DNA of 64,000 nt from Tepidamorphus gemmatus (GCF_004346195.1 NZ_SMAK01000005.1:62001-126000), one strand, 5' to 3'. Positions 55,803 to 64,000 are shown, numbered from the stretch's first letter. Program-made: numbers and translations. Notes: generated by a model not told the origin, from the letters alone.

Positions 55803-57539
55803 ATGACCGACGACGACGATTTCCTGACGCTCCTGGAAGACGACCGCGACGCGGCCCCGCCAGCGTTTGCCGGCAGGTGGAAGGTGGTGGTAATCGACGA
55901 CGATCCTGCCGTCCACGACGGTACCCGCTTCGCCCTCTACGACTACGAGCTGAACGGCCAGGGACTCGAGATCCTGTCTGCCCACTCGGCGGCGGAGGGG
56001 CGCGATCTTCTGCGCACCAATCCGGACACGGCGGTGGTGCTGCTCGACGTGGTGATGGAGAGCGACACCGCCGGGCTCGAACTGGTGGATTACCTGCGCA
56101 AGGAGCTCAGGAACGAAACCGTACGCATCATCCTGCGCACCGGACAGCCCGGCCAGGCGCCGGAGCGGCGGGTCATCGTCGACTACGACATCAACGACTA
56201 CAAGGCAAAGACCGAGCTGACCGCCGACAAGCTGTTCACCACCCTGACCGCCGCACTGAGGAGCTATCAGCAGCTTCAGCGCATGGTCGAGACCCGGCGC
56301 GGGCTGGAGATCATCATCGAGGCGGCCTCGACACTGTTCGACTTCCGCTCGATGCAGCGGCTTGCCGAGGGCGTGCTGACGCAGCTGGCCTCGCTGCTCA
56401 ACGTATCCTGCGCCGGTATCCTGGTGCTGCGCGAGAGCATCCGCGCCGGCAACAGCACCATCTCCGTGCTGGCCGGTTCGGGCTGCTACAGCAGCCTTGC
56501 CGGAGCCGCCTCGACGGAGCGGCTGGACGAGGATCTGCGCCGGCTGGTCGATGCGGCCTTCGAGCGGCGCTGCAACGAGTTCGAGGGCCGGCGCTCGGTC
56601 ATCTACCTGGAGACCCAGTCGGGTCGCGAGGTGATCGTCCTGCTCGAGGCCGACAAGCAGCTCTCCGAAACCGACCGGGCGCTGGTCGAGGTGTTCTGTT
56701 CGCGCCTGTCGGTGGCCTTCGACAATGTGATCCTCTACGAGCAGTTGCAGGAGGCCAACGCGCGCCTCGAGGAACGGGTCGCCCAGCGCACGGCCGACCT
56801 GAAACGTGCCAACGCGCTGAAGAACGAGATCCTCGGGATCGTCGCGCACGACCTGAAGAATCCACTTTCCGTCATTCTCGGCCGCGCCGAGATGCTGGCC
56901 GAACAGGTCCGCCGCACTCCGTTCCCGCTCGACAGCACCTGCAACCAGGTCGAACAGATCTCGATCGCCGCCAGGCGGATGACGCAGATGGTCGAGGGGC
57001 TGATCGTCGAGGCCATGAACGACGCCGACGATATCTCGATCCGCCGCCAGCCCGTCGATGTCACCGCGCTGATCGAGGAGGTCTCCGAGGCCAACCGGAC
57101 ACTCGCCGCCCGCAAGGATCAGGTCCTCGAGGTCGCCTGCGCGCCAGCCATGCGCATCGAGGCGGATGTCGACCGCCTGCGCGAGGCGATCGACAATCTG
57201 GTTTCGAACGCGGTCAAGTATACCGAGCCGGGCGGCAACGTGAGGATCGAAGCGGACACTGGCGACGGCGCGGTCACGATCCGCGTCCGCGATACCGGCC
57301 CGGGACTGACCGGCGAGGACATGGGCCGGCTGTTCGGCCGCTTCCAGCGCCTGTCCGCCAAGCCGACCGGCGGTGAATCCTCGACAGGGCTCGGCCTGTC
57401 GATCGCCAAGCGCATCGTGGAACTGCATGGCGGCCGCATCACTGCCGAGAGCCCGGGTCCGGGCCGGGGCAGCACCTTCTCGATCCTGCTGCCGGCCAAC
57501 GGCGAGACTCTTCAGTCGGCGAACGGCAGGCCGACATAA
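55803..57539 (+). CDS. Hybrid response regulator/histidine kinase with DUF3369 domain
   Basis: This 578-residue cytoplasmic protein has no membrane segment. Residues 15-140 are a receiver domain (VVVIDDDPAVHDGTR, phospho-Asp in VVLLDVVMESDTAG). Residues 165-320 are the DUF3369 domain (RSMQRLAEGVLTQLASLLN). A coiled coil leads to a kinase domain with the His in EILGIVAHDLKNPLSVILG near residue 350 and ATPase boxes NLVSNAVKY, DTGPGLTG and STGLGLSIAKRIVELH. Receiver plus kinase suggests a phosphorelay with the membrane sensor upstream, ending at the OmpR-type regulator. Its end overlaps pobA by 28 bp, tail to tail. Confidence 0.87.
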   Translation: MTDDDDFLTLLEDDRDAAPPAFAGRWKVVVIDDDPAVHDGTRFALYDYELNGQGLEILSAHSAAEGRDLLRTNPDTAVVLLDVVMESDTAGLELVDYLRKELRNETVRIILRTGQPGQAPERRVIVDYDINDYKAKTELTADKLFTTLTAALRSYQQLQRMVETRRGLEIIIEAASTLFDFRSMQRLAEGVLTQLASLLNVSCAGILVLRESIRAGNSTISVLAGSGCYSSLAGAASTERLDEDLRRLVDAAFERRCNEFEGRRSVIYLETQSGREVIVLLEADKQLSETDRALVEVFCSRLSVAFDNVILYEQLQEANARLEERVAQRTADLKRANALKNEILGIVAHDLKNPLSVILGRAEMLAEQVRRTPFPLDSTCNQVEQISIAARRMTQMVEGLIVEAMNDADDISIRRQPVDVTALIEEVSEANRTLAARKDQVLEVACAPAMRIEADVDRLREAIDNLVSNAVKYTEPGGNVRIEADTGDGAVTIRVRDTGPGLTGEDMGRLFGRFQRLSAKPTGGESSTGLGLSIAKRIVELHGGRITAESPGPGRGSTFSILLPANGETLQSANGRPT

Positions 57540-58690
57540 TTCTCGGCAAGCGTCCGCATCGCGGCCTGCGAACTGGTCACGTAGTCGAGCTCGGCAAGTT
57601 GGATCCTCTGGCCGAACGGTCCCGTTTCGTCGAAGCGGTGCAGGAGCGACGTCATCCACCATGAGAAGCGCTCCGCCTGCCAGACGCGCCTCAATGCAGT
57701 GGCCGAATAGGCCTCCAGCAGATCCTCGTTGCCCGTCCGGAACCAGCGCACGAGCGCGCGCGACAGGGTCCGGACGTCGGCGGCGGCGAGGTTGAGGCCC
57801 TTCGCCCCGGTCGGCGGGACGATGTGCGCGGCATCCCCGGCCAGGAACAGCCGGCCGTGCTGCATCGGCTCGGCGACAAAGCTCCTGACCGGGGTAACGC
57901 CCTTCTGGAGCACGGGTCCGCGCGCCAGCGGCCATCCGCCGGGAATTTCGGCACGCCGCTCCAGCTCATCCCAGATCCGCGCGTCAGGCCAGTCGCCGAG
58001 GTCGACATCCGCCGGGCACTGCAGGTAGAGCCGGCTCACGGTCGGCGAGCGCATCGAGAACAGGGCGAAGCCCTCGTCGTGGCGCGCATAGATGAGTTCG
58101 TCCGACGACGGCGGCGCCTCCGCCAGGATGCCGAGCCAGCCAAACGGATAGACGCGCTCGTAGACCCTGAGCCGCTCGCTGGGGATCGCCGTGCGGCCGA
58201 TGCCGTGGAAGCCGTCGCAGGCGACGACCACCTGGCAGTCGAGAATCTTCGCCGCGCCGTGCTGCGTGTAGCGGATCGACGGTGCGGCCGTGTCGATACC
58301 ATCGAGACCGTCGACCTTCGCCTCGAAGCGCAGATCGCCGCCGGCCGCCAGACGCGCGGCGATCAGATCCTTCACGACCTCGTGCTGAGCATAGACCATC
58401 ACCGACTTGCCCTCGGTGAGCGACGGGAAGTCGATCCGGTGCCGCTCGCCACGGAACCGGAGCTCGATGCCTCGATGGAGAAGACCGATCTGCGCCATGC
58501 GCGCGCCGAGGCCGCTTTGCGTGAGCAGGTCGACCGTGCCCTGCTCCAGAACGCCGGCGCGAATGCGGCTTTCCACGTAGTCGCGGCTGCGCGCTTCCAG
58601 CACGACCGAACCGATGCCCTCGAGATTCAGGACGTGCGACAGCAGGAGACCAGCCGGTCCTGCCCCTATGATGCCGACCTGAATGCGCAT
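57512..58690 (-). CDS. pobA: 4-hydroxybenzoate 3-monooxygenase
   Basis: This is a 392-residue flavin hydroxylase that converts 4-hydroxybenzoate to protocatechuate with NADPH and oxygen. GIIGAGPAGLLLSHVL (residues 7-22), ESRIRAGVLEQGTVDLL, the FAD/NADPH CDGFHGIGR and GDAAHIVPPTGAKGLNLAAADV near residue 285 are all typical, and the length is that of PobA. No PobR-type activator or protocatechuate cleavage genes are nearby. A hairpin with a T-run lies in its leader. Confidence 0.93.
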   Translation of the reverse strand: MRIQVGIIGAGPAGLLLSHVLNLEGIGSVVLEARSRDYVESRIRAGVLEQGTVDLLTQSGLGARMAQIGLLHRGIELRFRGERHRIDFPSLTEGKSVMVYAQHEVVKDLIAARLAAGGDLRFEAKVDGLDGIDTAAPSIRYTQHGAAKILDCQVVVACDGFHGIGRTAIPSERLRVYERVYPFGWLGILAEAPPSSDELIYARHDEGFALFSMRSPTVSRLYLQCPADVDLGDWPDARIWDELERRAEIPGGWPLARGPVLQKGVTPVRSFVAEPMQHGRLFLAGDAAHIVPPTGAKGLNLAAADVRTLSRALVRWFRTGNEDLLEAYSATALRRVWQAERFSWWMTSLLHRFDETGPFGQRIQLAELDYVTSSQAAMRTLAENYVGLPFAD

Positions 58691-58779
58691 GGTCTCCTCC
58701 GCACACGGCGTTCTTGTTCTGCGCAGGATGGCTGCATGAGGCGCCCCGCGGACAGACCAGCCACCGGGAAACGCCGATC

Positions 58780-58810
58780 AAAAAGGCGGTGCCCTTGACC
58801 ACGGCACCGC
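58780..58810 (-). promoter_or_regulatory. Hairpin plus T-run in the pobA leader
   Basis: On the complement GCGGTGCC-N9-GGCACCGC (8-bp perfect stem) is followed by CTTTTTGA, an intrinsic-terminator pattern, about 90 nt before the pobA ATG. No leftward gene ends here, so it looks like an attenuator, or a block against read-through from the divergent side. Confidence 0.4.
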
Positions 58811-58901
58811 GCACCGGAGATAAGCACCGGCTGCGGCCGGCGCCCGGCCGCCCGGTCCGCCGTGCCGGCGGCCCGCCGCATATTCCGCAGGAAGACAGAC
58901 C

Positions 58902-60089
58902 ATGACCGTCCGCACCGGCCGGGACATTCTCGGCATCCCCGGCCCCACCACGATCCCCGACGAGGTGCTGGGGGCGATGCATCGTCCGGCCATCCAGATC
59001 TATACGGGCGAGCTCGTCGGCATCACCGACAGCCTGCTGGCCGATCTGCGCACCGTCATGCGCACTGCCGGGCGGACCTACATCTATGCCTCCAACGGGC
59101 ATGGCGGCTGGGAGGCGGCGCTTACCAATGTGCTGTCGCGCGGCGACACCGTGCTGGTTCTGGAAAGCGGCCGCTTCGCCCACAACTGGGGCGAGATGGC
59201 GCGCATGCTCGGTGTCCGCATCGAGACGCTGGAGGGCACCTGGCGTGACCCCGTCGATCCGGCGAAGGTCGAGGCCCGCCTCAGGGCCGACACCGGACGC
59301 ACGATCAAGGCCGTGCTCGTTGTCCAGATCGACACGGCTTCCGGCGTGGTCAATGACATTCCGGCGATCCGCGCCGCCATCGACGCGGCGGGTCACGATG
59401 CCCTGTTCCTGGTCGACACCATCGCCTCGCTCGCCTGCATGCCCTTCGAGATGGATGCCTGGCGGGTCGATGTCTGCGTCGCCGCCGCCCAGAAGGGTCT
59501 GATGACGCCGCCAGGACTTGCCTTCCTCGGCGTCAGCGACAAGGCGCTCGCCGCCCACAAGGCCGCGGACCTGCGCACGCTGTACTGGGACTGGACTGCC
59601 CGCGAGGGCGCCCTGCACTACCAGAAGTACTGCGGTACGCCGCCCGAGCACCTGCTGTTCGGCCTGCGCAAGGCGCTCGACATGCTGCTCTCCGAGGGGT
59701 TGGAGAATGCCTGGAAGCGTCACGCCCTGCTCGCCGAGGCGACCCGCCGCGCGGTCTCGGTGTGGGCGCAGGGCGGCGCGCTCGAGTTCAACATCCGCGA
59801 CGCGTCCGCCCGCTCGCCGTCGATCACCACCGTACTGATCGGCGAGGCTTACAGCCAGCCGGCGTTGCTCGACTACTGCCTGGAGAAATGCAACGTCACT
59901 GTCGGCGGCGGCATCGGCGAGCTGAAGGGCAAGGCGCTGCGCATCGCCCATATGGGCTACTGCAACGCGCCGATGCTGTTCGGCATGCTGGGTGCGATCG
60001 ACATGGGGCTGAAGGCGCTGGACATCCCGCACGGTCAGGGAGCCGTGCAGGCGGCGGTGGACTACCTCGCAGCCTCGGTCCCGGCCTGA
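58902..60089 (+). CDS. Serine/alanine-glyoxylate aminotransferase (class V)
   Basis: This 395-residue class V PLP enzyme transfers the amino group of serine or alanine to glyoxylate. ILGIPGPTTIPDEVL at the N-terminus, SNGHGGWEAALTNVL, the Asp in LFLVDTIASLACMPFEMD and the cofactor Lys in AAAQKGLMTPPGLAFLG near residue 200 are clear. AGGAAG lies about 8 nt before the ATG. In methylotrophs it serves the serine cycle, but no other cycle gene is nearby; elsewhere it serves photorespiration-like glyoxylate removal. The 285 bp after it hold only a doubtful small frame. Confidence 0.87.
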   Translation: MTVRTGRDILGIPGPTTIPDEVLGAMHRPAIQIYTGELVGITDSLLADLRTVMRTAGRTYIYASNGHGGWEAALTNVLSRGDTVLVLESGRFAHNWGEMARMLGVRIETLEGTWRDPVDPAKVEARLRADTGRTIKAVLVVQIDTASGVVNDIPAIRAAIDAAGHDALFLVDTIASLACMPFEMDAWRVDVCVAAAQKGLMTPPGLAFLGVSDKALAAHKAADLRTLYWDWTAREGALHYQKYCGTPPEHLLFGLRKALDMLLSEGLENAWKRHALLAEATRRAVSVWAQGGALEFNIRDASARSPSITTVLIGEAYSQPALLDYCLEKCNVTVGGGIGELKGKALRIAHMGYCNAPMLFGMLGAIDMGLKALDIPHGQGAVQAAVDYLAASVPA

Positions 60090-60374
60090 GCGGCAGCCGT
60101 ATCGAACTCCTCCGCCATAGCCACGACGGCGGCCGCGACCACCGTGTCGCTGGCCGTGACGTGTCCGACCAGCAACCCGCTGCGCGGCGCGCCAAGACAC
60201 CAAGCCGACGGCGCGTCGACCGAAGCGGGCTCGCTCGGCAGCACGGACAGGAGCACAACGCCTGCCCGCGTCTGCTGCGGCGGCCACGTCATGTCTGTCC
60301 GCGACAGCGTCCGGGTGCCACCCGGACACCGCTGCGGGTGCATGGCGACGGCACGGCGCCGCACGGCCGTTGCG

Positions 60375-60704
60375 TCAGGCGGCGGCGGGCGACTTCACCA
60401 GTTCGATCACCGGCTCGAAGCCCTCGAATTCGGGATGGCCGAGATAGAGCACCTTCGACTGTCCGGCGTTGCGGTGCGCCATGCGGAAGGCTTCCGACTT
60501 CGTCCAGTTCTCGAAGTCGGCCTTGGTGCGCCAGATGGTGTGCGAGGCATAGAGCGTGTGATCCTCGCGCTCCGGTCCCTTGAGGAGGTGAAACTCCACG
60601 AAACCCGGAACAGCGTTCAGATGGCTGTCGCGGCTGCGCCAGATCTCCTCGAAATCGGCCTCCGACCCCTTGGCGACCTTGAAGCGGTTCATTGCCAGAA
60701 ACAT
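60375..60704 (-). CDS. Heme-degrading/antibiotic-biosynthesis monooxygenase (HmuQ/HmuD-like)
   Basis: This 109-residue ABM-fold protein opens with MFLAMNRFKVAKGSEADFEE and continues with PGFVEFHLLKGPEREDHTLYASHTIW, the hallmark of the rhizobial heme oxygenases of the IsdG-like group that open heme to release iron. A His-rich YLGHPEFEGF end is typical. GGAGAGG sits about 7 nt before the ATG. It lies downstream of TonB/ExbBD genes, so the run is probably one heme or iron uptake operon. Confidence 0.85.
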   Translation of the reverse strand: MFLAMNRFKVAKGSEADFEEIWRSRDSHLNAVPGFVEFHLLKGPEREDHTLYASHTIWRTKADFENWTKSEAFRMAHRNAGQSKVLYLGHPEFEGFEPVIELVKSPAAA

Positions 60705-60744
60705 CGTCAGTCCCTCTCCTTGATGATGGGATATCTGGTGCGCG

Positions 60745-61827
60745 TCAGCGCGGCTTGAAGTGCACGGGCACGGTAAAGGTGTAGACCGACCGACCGCTCT
60801 CGACGGGAATCGGCGGGAATGGCGACGCGCGCTGGACCATCGCCAGCACCTCCTGGTCGAACACCGCCTGCCCGGACCGGCGCGCGAGCTTGCTGGCCCG
60901 CACCCGCCCGTCGGCCGCGAGCGTGAAGGTGACGACGGCGGTGCCGGAAAGCCGCTGGCGGGCCGCCGCGTCGGGGTAGCGCTTGAACCGCTGCAAGTGG
61001 GCGGCGACCCGGCCTGCGTAGGACGACAGGATGGCGCGCCCGCCGTCCGCCGCGCGGGTGCCGCCGCTGCCGACCTGCTCGCCAGCCGGTGCTGCGCTGC
61101 TACGGGTACCCGGCCGGCTGCCGCTCTGGCCCGTCGCGGGCTGCTGCCGGCCTGCCGGTCGGGTCTGCACCGGACGGGGCTCAGCCTGCTTCGCAACGCG
61201 CTGCGGCGCGGGTGCTGCCCGCGGTCTTGCCGGTGTCGTCTCGACGCGCGGCACATCCGCAGGGCGCGCCATCGGCACGGGCACCTCGTCGCGCGCGGCG
61301 ATGGCGTCCGCGTCGGCCACCGGCGTCAGCGTCACAGTGGACCGCTCGGCCGGCTCGCTTGCCGCCGTCTCGACGTCAGCGACCGGCTCGGCCACTGCGA
61401 ACCCGCCGTCCCAGGCATTGACGGCAACGGCGTCCTCGGGCTCGGTGGCTGCGACCTGCGGCGTGAGCGGCTCCGCCGCGTCTGCCGGGCTGACAGGTCC
61501 TGCCGTGGCGGCGGGTGCGCTCACCGGCTCGGTCGGCTCGGCGGGTTCCGACACCGTCTCGGCCGCAGTCGGCGCGACGGGCTGCGCCGCCGTCGGTTCG
61601 ATTGGATCGGTTTCGGCGGTCTCGCCGGGGTCGGCAGCCGCCTGTGCCATATCCTCCGGGTCCAGCACGTCGGCGATCGAGGCCATCGGCAGACCCCAGA
61701 CCGCCCCCGCGCGCCCGGCCGAGCGTTCCATCGCCAGCTCCTGCGAGGGCATCGCCAGGCCGAACAGCGCGGCGTGCAGGCCGATCGCCAGCACGGCAGC
61801 GACGATCCATTGCCGGGCGCTGATCAT
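60745..61827 (-). CDS. TonB family protein
   Basis: This 360-residue TonB homologue has one N-terminal membrane anchor (WIVAAVLAIGLHAALFGLA), a long Pro/Ala/Glu-rich periplasmic spacer (residues 45-265) and a C-terminal TonB domain (YAGRVAAHLQRFKRYPDAA, GTAVVTFTLAADGRV, FPPIP). It transmits proton-motive energy to outer-membrane receptors. ATG 61827 overlaps the ExbD stop as ATGA. The spacer is longer than in classical TonB and rich in Thr-Glu-Pro repeats. No receptor gene is adjacent in the window. Confidence 0.88.
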   Translation of the reverse strand: MISARQWIVAAVLAIGLHAALFGLAMPSQELAMERSAGRAGAVWGLPMASIADVLDPEDMAQAAADPGETAETDPIEPTAAQPVAPTAAETVSEPAEPTEPVSAPAATAGPVSPADAAEPLTPQVAATEPEDAVAVNAWDGGFAVAEPVADVETAASEPAERSTVTLTPVADADAIAARDEVPVPMARPADVPRVETTPARPRAAPAPQRVAKQAEPRPVQTRPAGRQQPATGQSGSRPGTRSSAAPAGEQVGSGGTRAADGGRAILSSYAGRVAAHLQRFKRYPDAAARQRLSGTAVVTFTLAADGRVRASKLARRSGQAVFDQEVLAMVQRASPFPPIPVESGRSVYTFTVPVHFKPR

Positions 61828-62243
61828 CGGCCGGCCTCGCGCCGGGTCACGAGCCGCACCTGCTGAACGCCAGCACCGGCGAGCGCGGCGAGAATCGCGG
61901 AGAGGTCCCCGGCCGGCAAGGCCCGGTCGAGCACCACCGGCAGTGGTGCCGACCGGTCCAGCGCAGGATCGGCGGCCACCGCCTCGCCGAGCCGGTCGGG
62001 TGACAGGGCTTGACCGCGCCAGGAGACGAAGCCCGCCTGCGAGACATAGATCGCGTCGGCTGGTGGCCGGCTCGCCGGGCTCTCGGCGGTGCGGGCGAAG
62101 TCGACCCGGAAGTCGGCGCGGGGCATGAGCGTCCCGGCAATCAGGAAGAAGATCAGCAACAGGAAGACGACGTTGATCAGCGGCACGACGCCGTCGTCGG
62201 TGCGCGGACGTGGAGTGCTGACAAGCCGCATGCGCCGCCTCAC
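61824..62243 (-). CDS. ExbD/TolR-type biopolymer transport protein (2)
   Basis: This 139-residue ExbD homologue has one membrane helix, VVPLINVVFLLLIFFLIAGTLM; the Asp of the usual D-x-x-F-x-L-L-x-F-F motif is replaced by Asn here (LINVVFLLLIFF). A periplasmic C-terminal domain follows. Its GTG start overlaps the preceding ExbD gene stop as GTGA. The missing Asp is notable because that residue carries the proton in ExbD, so this copy may be a structural partner of the first ExbD. Confidence 0.85.
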   Translation of the reverse strand: MRRRMRLVSTPRPRTDDGVVPLINVVFLLLIFFLIAGTLMPRADFRVDFARTAESPASRPPADAIYVSQAGFVSWRGQALSPDRLGEAVAADPALDRSAPLPVVLDRALPAGDLSAILAALAGAGVQQVRLVTRREAGR

Positions 62244-62629
62244 CGCACCAGGATAACGTCGCCCACGCCAGCAGACCTGGCGCGCTCCAGCGCCCGCACG
62301 ATGTCCTGCACACTCGCCCCGGCGGCCGGCCGGACCAGAATTCGGGCCGGCTCGCCTCCTGTCGCCGCGCGCAACGCCTCCGCAAGCGCCTCCGGCCCGA
62401 CGCGGGCACCGTTGACGTGCAGATTGCCCTCGCCATCGACGCCGAGAAGCACCGCGACGACATCCGCGGCCGGTGCAACGCCCGCGCGCCCGCCAAGCGC
62501 AACCTCCACGATCGCGAAGCGCGAGAAGGTCGAGGCGAGCATGAAGAACAGCAGCAACAGGAAGACCACGTCGATCAGCGCCGTCAGCCCTGTACCCCGG
62601 CGCTTCGGCCCGGCAGCCTCAACCCGCAT
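62240..62629 (-). CDS. ExbD/TolR-type biopolymer transport protein (1)
   Basis: This is a 129-residue ExbD homologue with TALIDVVFLLLLFFMLASTF near residue 15, retaining the proton-carrying Asp. The C-terminal periplasmic domain carries VSVQDIVRALERARSAG-like repeats of the family. ATG 62629 has AGGA 5 nt upstream and overlaps the end of the ExbB gene by 11 bp. Confidence 0.87.
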   Translation of the reverse strand: MRVEAAGPKRRGTGLTALIDVVFLLLLFFMLASTFSRFAIVEVALGGRAGVAPAADVVAVLLGVDGEGNLHVNGARVGPEALAEALRAATGGEPARILVRPAAGASVQDIVRALERARSAGVGDVILVR

Positions 62630-63428
62630 GGATCCTGGCCCCCATCGGCCTGATCGGCACGGGATCGGCCTCGCGTGGCGGGGCCGGACGCGGCGGGTGG
62701 GTGAGCACCGCCGTGGCCAGCCGCTCCAGCTCCTGGCGTTCGACGTCGACACGCGCATCGAACCAGTGCAGCACGAAGGAGATCGGGATCGCGACCCCGA
62801 GACCGACCGCGGTTGTCAGCAGCGCCACCCAGATGCCGCCCGCCAGCCCCGCCGGATCGACGTCGCCACCGCTTGCCTCCAGAACCTTGAAGGCGTCAAT
62901 CATGCCGATCACCGTGCCGAGCAGGCCGAGCAGCGGCGCCGCCTGCGCGATCGCCTCGAGACCACGCAGATAGGATCGCGACGCTGCCAGCGCCTGCGAT
63001 GCGGCCTGTTCGACGCGCTCGCGCACATGCGCTGCGTCGCGCGCCTCGGCCAGCCCGTCCATGGCCACCCTCAGCACACCTGCGATCGGACCGCCGAGCG
63101 CCGCGATCTCCTGCCGCGCCGTGTCGATGTTGCCCCGGCACCACATCCCGACCGCCCGCGCGCAGGCGCGCCGATTGCGCCGCCCGAACCGGGCGAACTG
63201 GAGAAGCTTGGCGATGACGATGGTCAGCGCGACCACGGACAACGCCAGCAGGATCGCGACGATCGGACCGCCGAGATCGAGGAGGCCGCCGAGGCTCGTC
63301 AGAATGTCTCCCGCCGCGCTGTGCGGCGCGATCCCGACGGCCGTGCCGACATCGCCCGGTCCACCTGGCAGCGACTCCGGCCCTGGCGTTATACCGAGGC
63401 CGGCCGACCCGCCCGTCGTCTCGTCCAT
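62619..63428 (-). CDS. ExbB/TolQ/MotA-family proton channel protein
   Basis: This 269-residue inner-membrane protein has an N-terminal periplasmic segment and three hydrophobic helices: residues 52-75 (GGPIVAILLALSVVALTIVIA), LEAIAQAAPLLGLLGTVIGMI near residue 165 and WVALLTTAVGLGVAIPISFV near residue 200. These are the ExbB/TolQ family signatures. With the ExbD copies it forms the proton-driven motor for TonB. The next gene is the unknown exported protein; spacing of 12 nt implies one operon. Confidence 0.88.
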   Translation of the reverse strand: MDETTGGSAGLGITPGPESLPGGPGDVGTAVGIAPHSAAGDILTSLGGLLDLGGPIVAILLALSVVALTIVIAKLLQFARFGRRNRRACARAVGMWCRGNIDTARQEIAALGGPIAGVLRVAMDGLAEARDAAHVRERVEQAASQALAASRSYLRGLEAIAQAAPLLGLLGTVIGMIDAFKVLEASGGDVDPAGLAGGIWVALLTTAVGLGVAIPISFVLHWFDARVDVERQELERLATAVLTHPPRPAPPREADPVPIRPMGARIHAG

Positions 63429-63440
63429 GCTCTCCTCCGG

Positions 63441-63983
63441 TCAGTCACCGGCTACCGCCGTGACGAAGGCGACCCCGTCGCGGCTGGTGACGTTGATCGC
63501 GGCGAGACAGGTCGCGGGGTCGAGCCCCTCGCCGACGCAATCCGTCACGTCGTTCAGCAGCACCCGGGCGATGGCTGGGCAGGCGAGATCGCGGATGTCG
63601 AATTGCTGGACGCGCGTACGGCCGGACGACAGCGGCCGCGGCTTGAGCAGCAGGAAGCGGATCACCCGCCCCTCGGCGTCGAACAGCACGGTCTCGACAG
63701 ACATCGCCTCGATGTTGACATCGAGCCCATTGGTGAACATCAGCGTCAGACGACAGCCGCCGTCGATGTCCTCGAGCCGGTTGAGCTCGAGATCAAGCCG
63801 TCCGCGCGGCTCGTCGGTTGTGGCGGCAGCCGCCGGGCCGATGCAGGCGAGGAGGAGAAGGAGCGCCCGTACCGACCCGGCGACCGGCCACGGACCCCGT
63901 GTCACTTCACGCTGCCTGACGGCCGCACCCGCATCCCCCGACACCGGGACGGCCTGGTCCGGAGAGTGTGTGTTGCGTGACAT
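63441..63983 (-). CDS. Conserved exported protein of the TonB/ExbBD operon, function unknown
   Basis: This is a 180-residue protein with a hydrophobic export or anchor segment (VRALLLLLACIGPAAA, near residues 38-53) after a charged N-terminus of about 35 residues, then a mature domain with LDLELNRLEDIDGGCRLTLMF, RVQQFDIRDLACPAIARVLLNDV and two more Cys. I recognise the domain only as a conserved partner of exbB/exbD/tonB operons in Alphaproteobacteria; no function is known. The start at 63983 is uncertain: an internal Met is absent, but a GTG closer to the signal segment is possible. First gene of the leftward run in the window. Confidence 0.65.
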   Translation of the reverse strand: MSRNTHSPDQAVPVSGDAGAAVRQREVTRGPWPVAGSVRALLLLLACIGPAAAATTDEPRGRLDLELNRLEDIDGGCRLTLMFTNGLDVNIEAMSVETVLFDAEGRVIRFLLLKPRPLSSGRTRVQQFDIRDLACPAIARVLLNDVTDCVGEGLDPATCLAAINVTSRDGVAFVTAVAGD

Positions 63984-64000
63984 AGGGTCCGGTTCCGTGA

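Noticed and set aside
60062-60292. Possible small leftward gene (about 76 residues) between the aminotransferase and heme monooxygenase genes
   Set aside because: It overlaps the aminotransferase stop, has no clear ribosome site and no recognisable family; noted as the only candidate in this gap.

Overview
This 64-kb window is high-GC chromosomal DNA, densely packed and with long spurious antisense frames. It looks like an alphaproteobacterium of the Hyphomicrobiales (Rhizobiales) type. The grounds are an alphaproteobacterial LexA box (GAAC-N7-GAAC) before imuA-imuB-dnaE2, a RegB/ActS-type redox kinase, a DUF2852 protein, a Cys-type intracellular PHA depolymerase, a rhizobial-style heme monooxygenase and many 4-nt ATGA/GTGA gene overlaps. 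The genus cannot be read from the sequence. No prophage, insertion sequence or CRISPR array was seen.

Layout. 1-8.4 kb: a sugar-acid locus. A GntR/FCD regulator, a ribose-type ABC importer (its ATPase frameshifted), an SMP-30 lactonase and a UxaA-family dehydratase run leftwards, with a dgoK-type kinase divergent across a palindromic operator. 8.5-15.7 kb: a CoA-thioester pathway for 2-aminobenzoate (bifunctional monooxygenase/reductase, SDR, MarR, acyl-CoA dehydrogenase, aryl-CoA ligase, RidA protein), with two matching candidate MarR sites. 15.7-23 kb: a mixed region with tRNA-Ala(GGC), a gene fragment abutting it, a YgjP-like metallopeptidase, DUF2852, phaZ, an ABC-2 exporter and a RegB-like kinase. 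23.1-28.7 kb: the SOS mutasome operon.

28.7-50.8 kb is the most unusual part. Eleven genes run leftwards and six run rightwards from a pair of TetR-type palindromes beside a BetI-like regulator. The left arm carries a PotABCD-type importer, a carnitine dehydrogenase-thioesterase fusion, a beta-keto acid cleavage enzyme, two acyl-CoA dehydrogenases, a CaiD-like hydratase and a phosphoethanolamine-methyltransferase-like protein. The right arm carries a class III PLP enzyme, two PYROXD2-like flavoproteins, a stand-alone GcvT-like folate protein, an NDP-forming acyl-CoA synthetase and an aldehyde dehydrogenase. Taken together they suggest a route that imports a quaternary amine and breaks it down through gamma-butyrobetaine/carnitine-like CoA intermediates to betaine. 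The upstream steps match no pathway I know.

50.9-58.7 kb: two small exported proteins, then a signalling locus (OmpR-type regulator, truncated DctP, sensor kinase, DUF3369 hybrid kinase) and pobA. 58.9-64 kb: a serine/alanine-glyoxylate aminotransferase, then a leftward heme/iron module (unknown exported protein, ExbB, two ExbD, TonB, heme monooxygenase). A REP-like palindromic repeat (GTCATCCCGG...CCGGGATGAC) recurs in intergenic gaps, mainly inside the 29-50 kb catabolic region.
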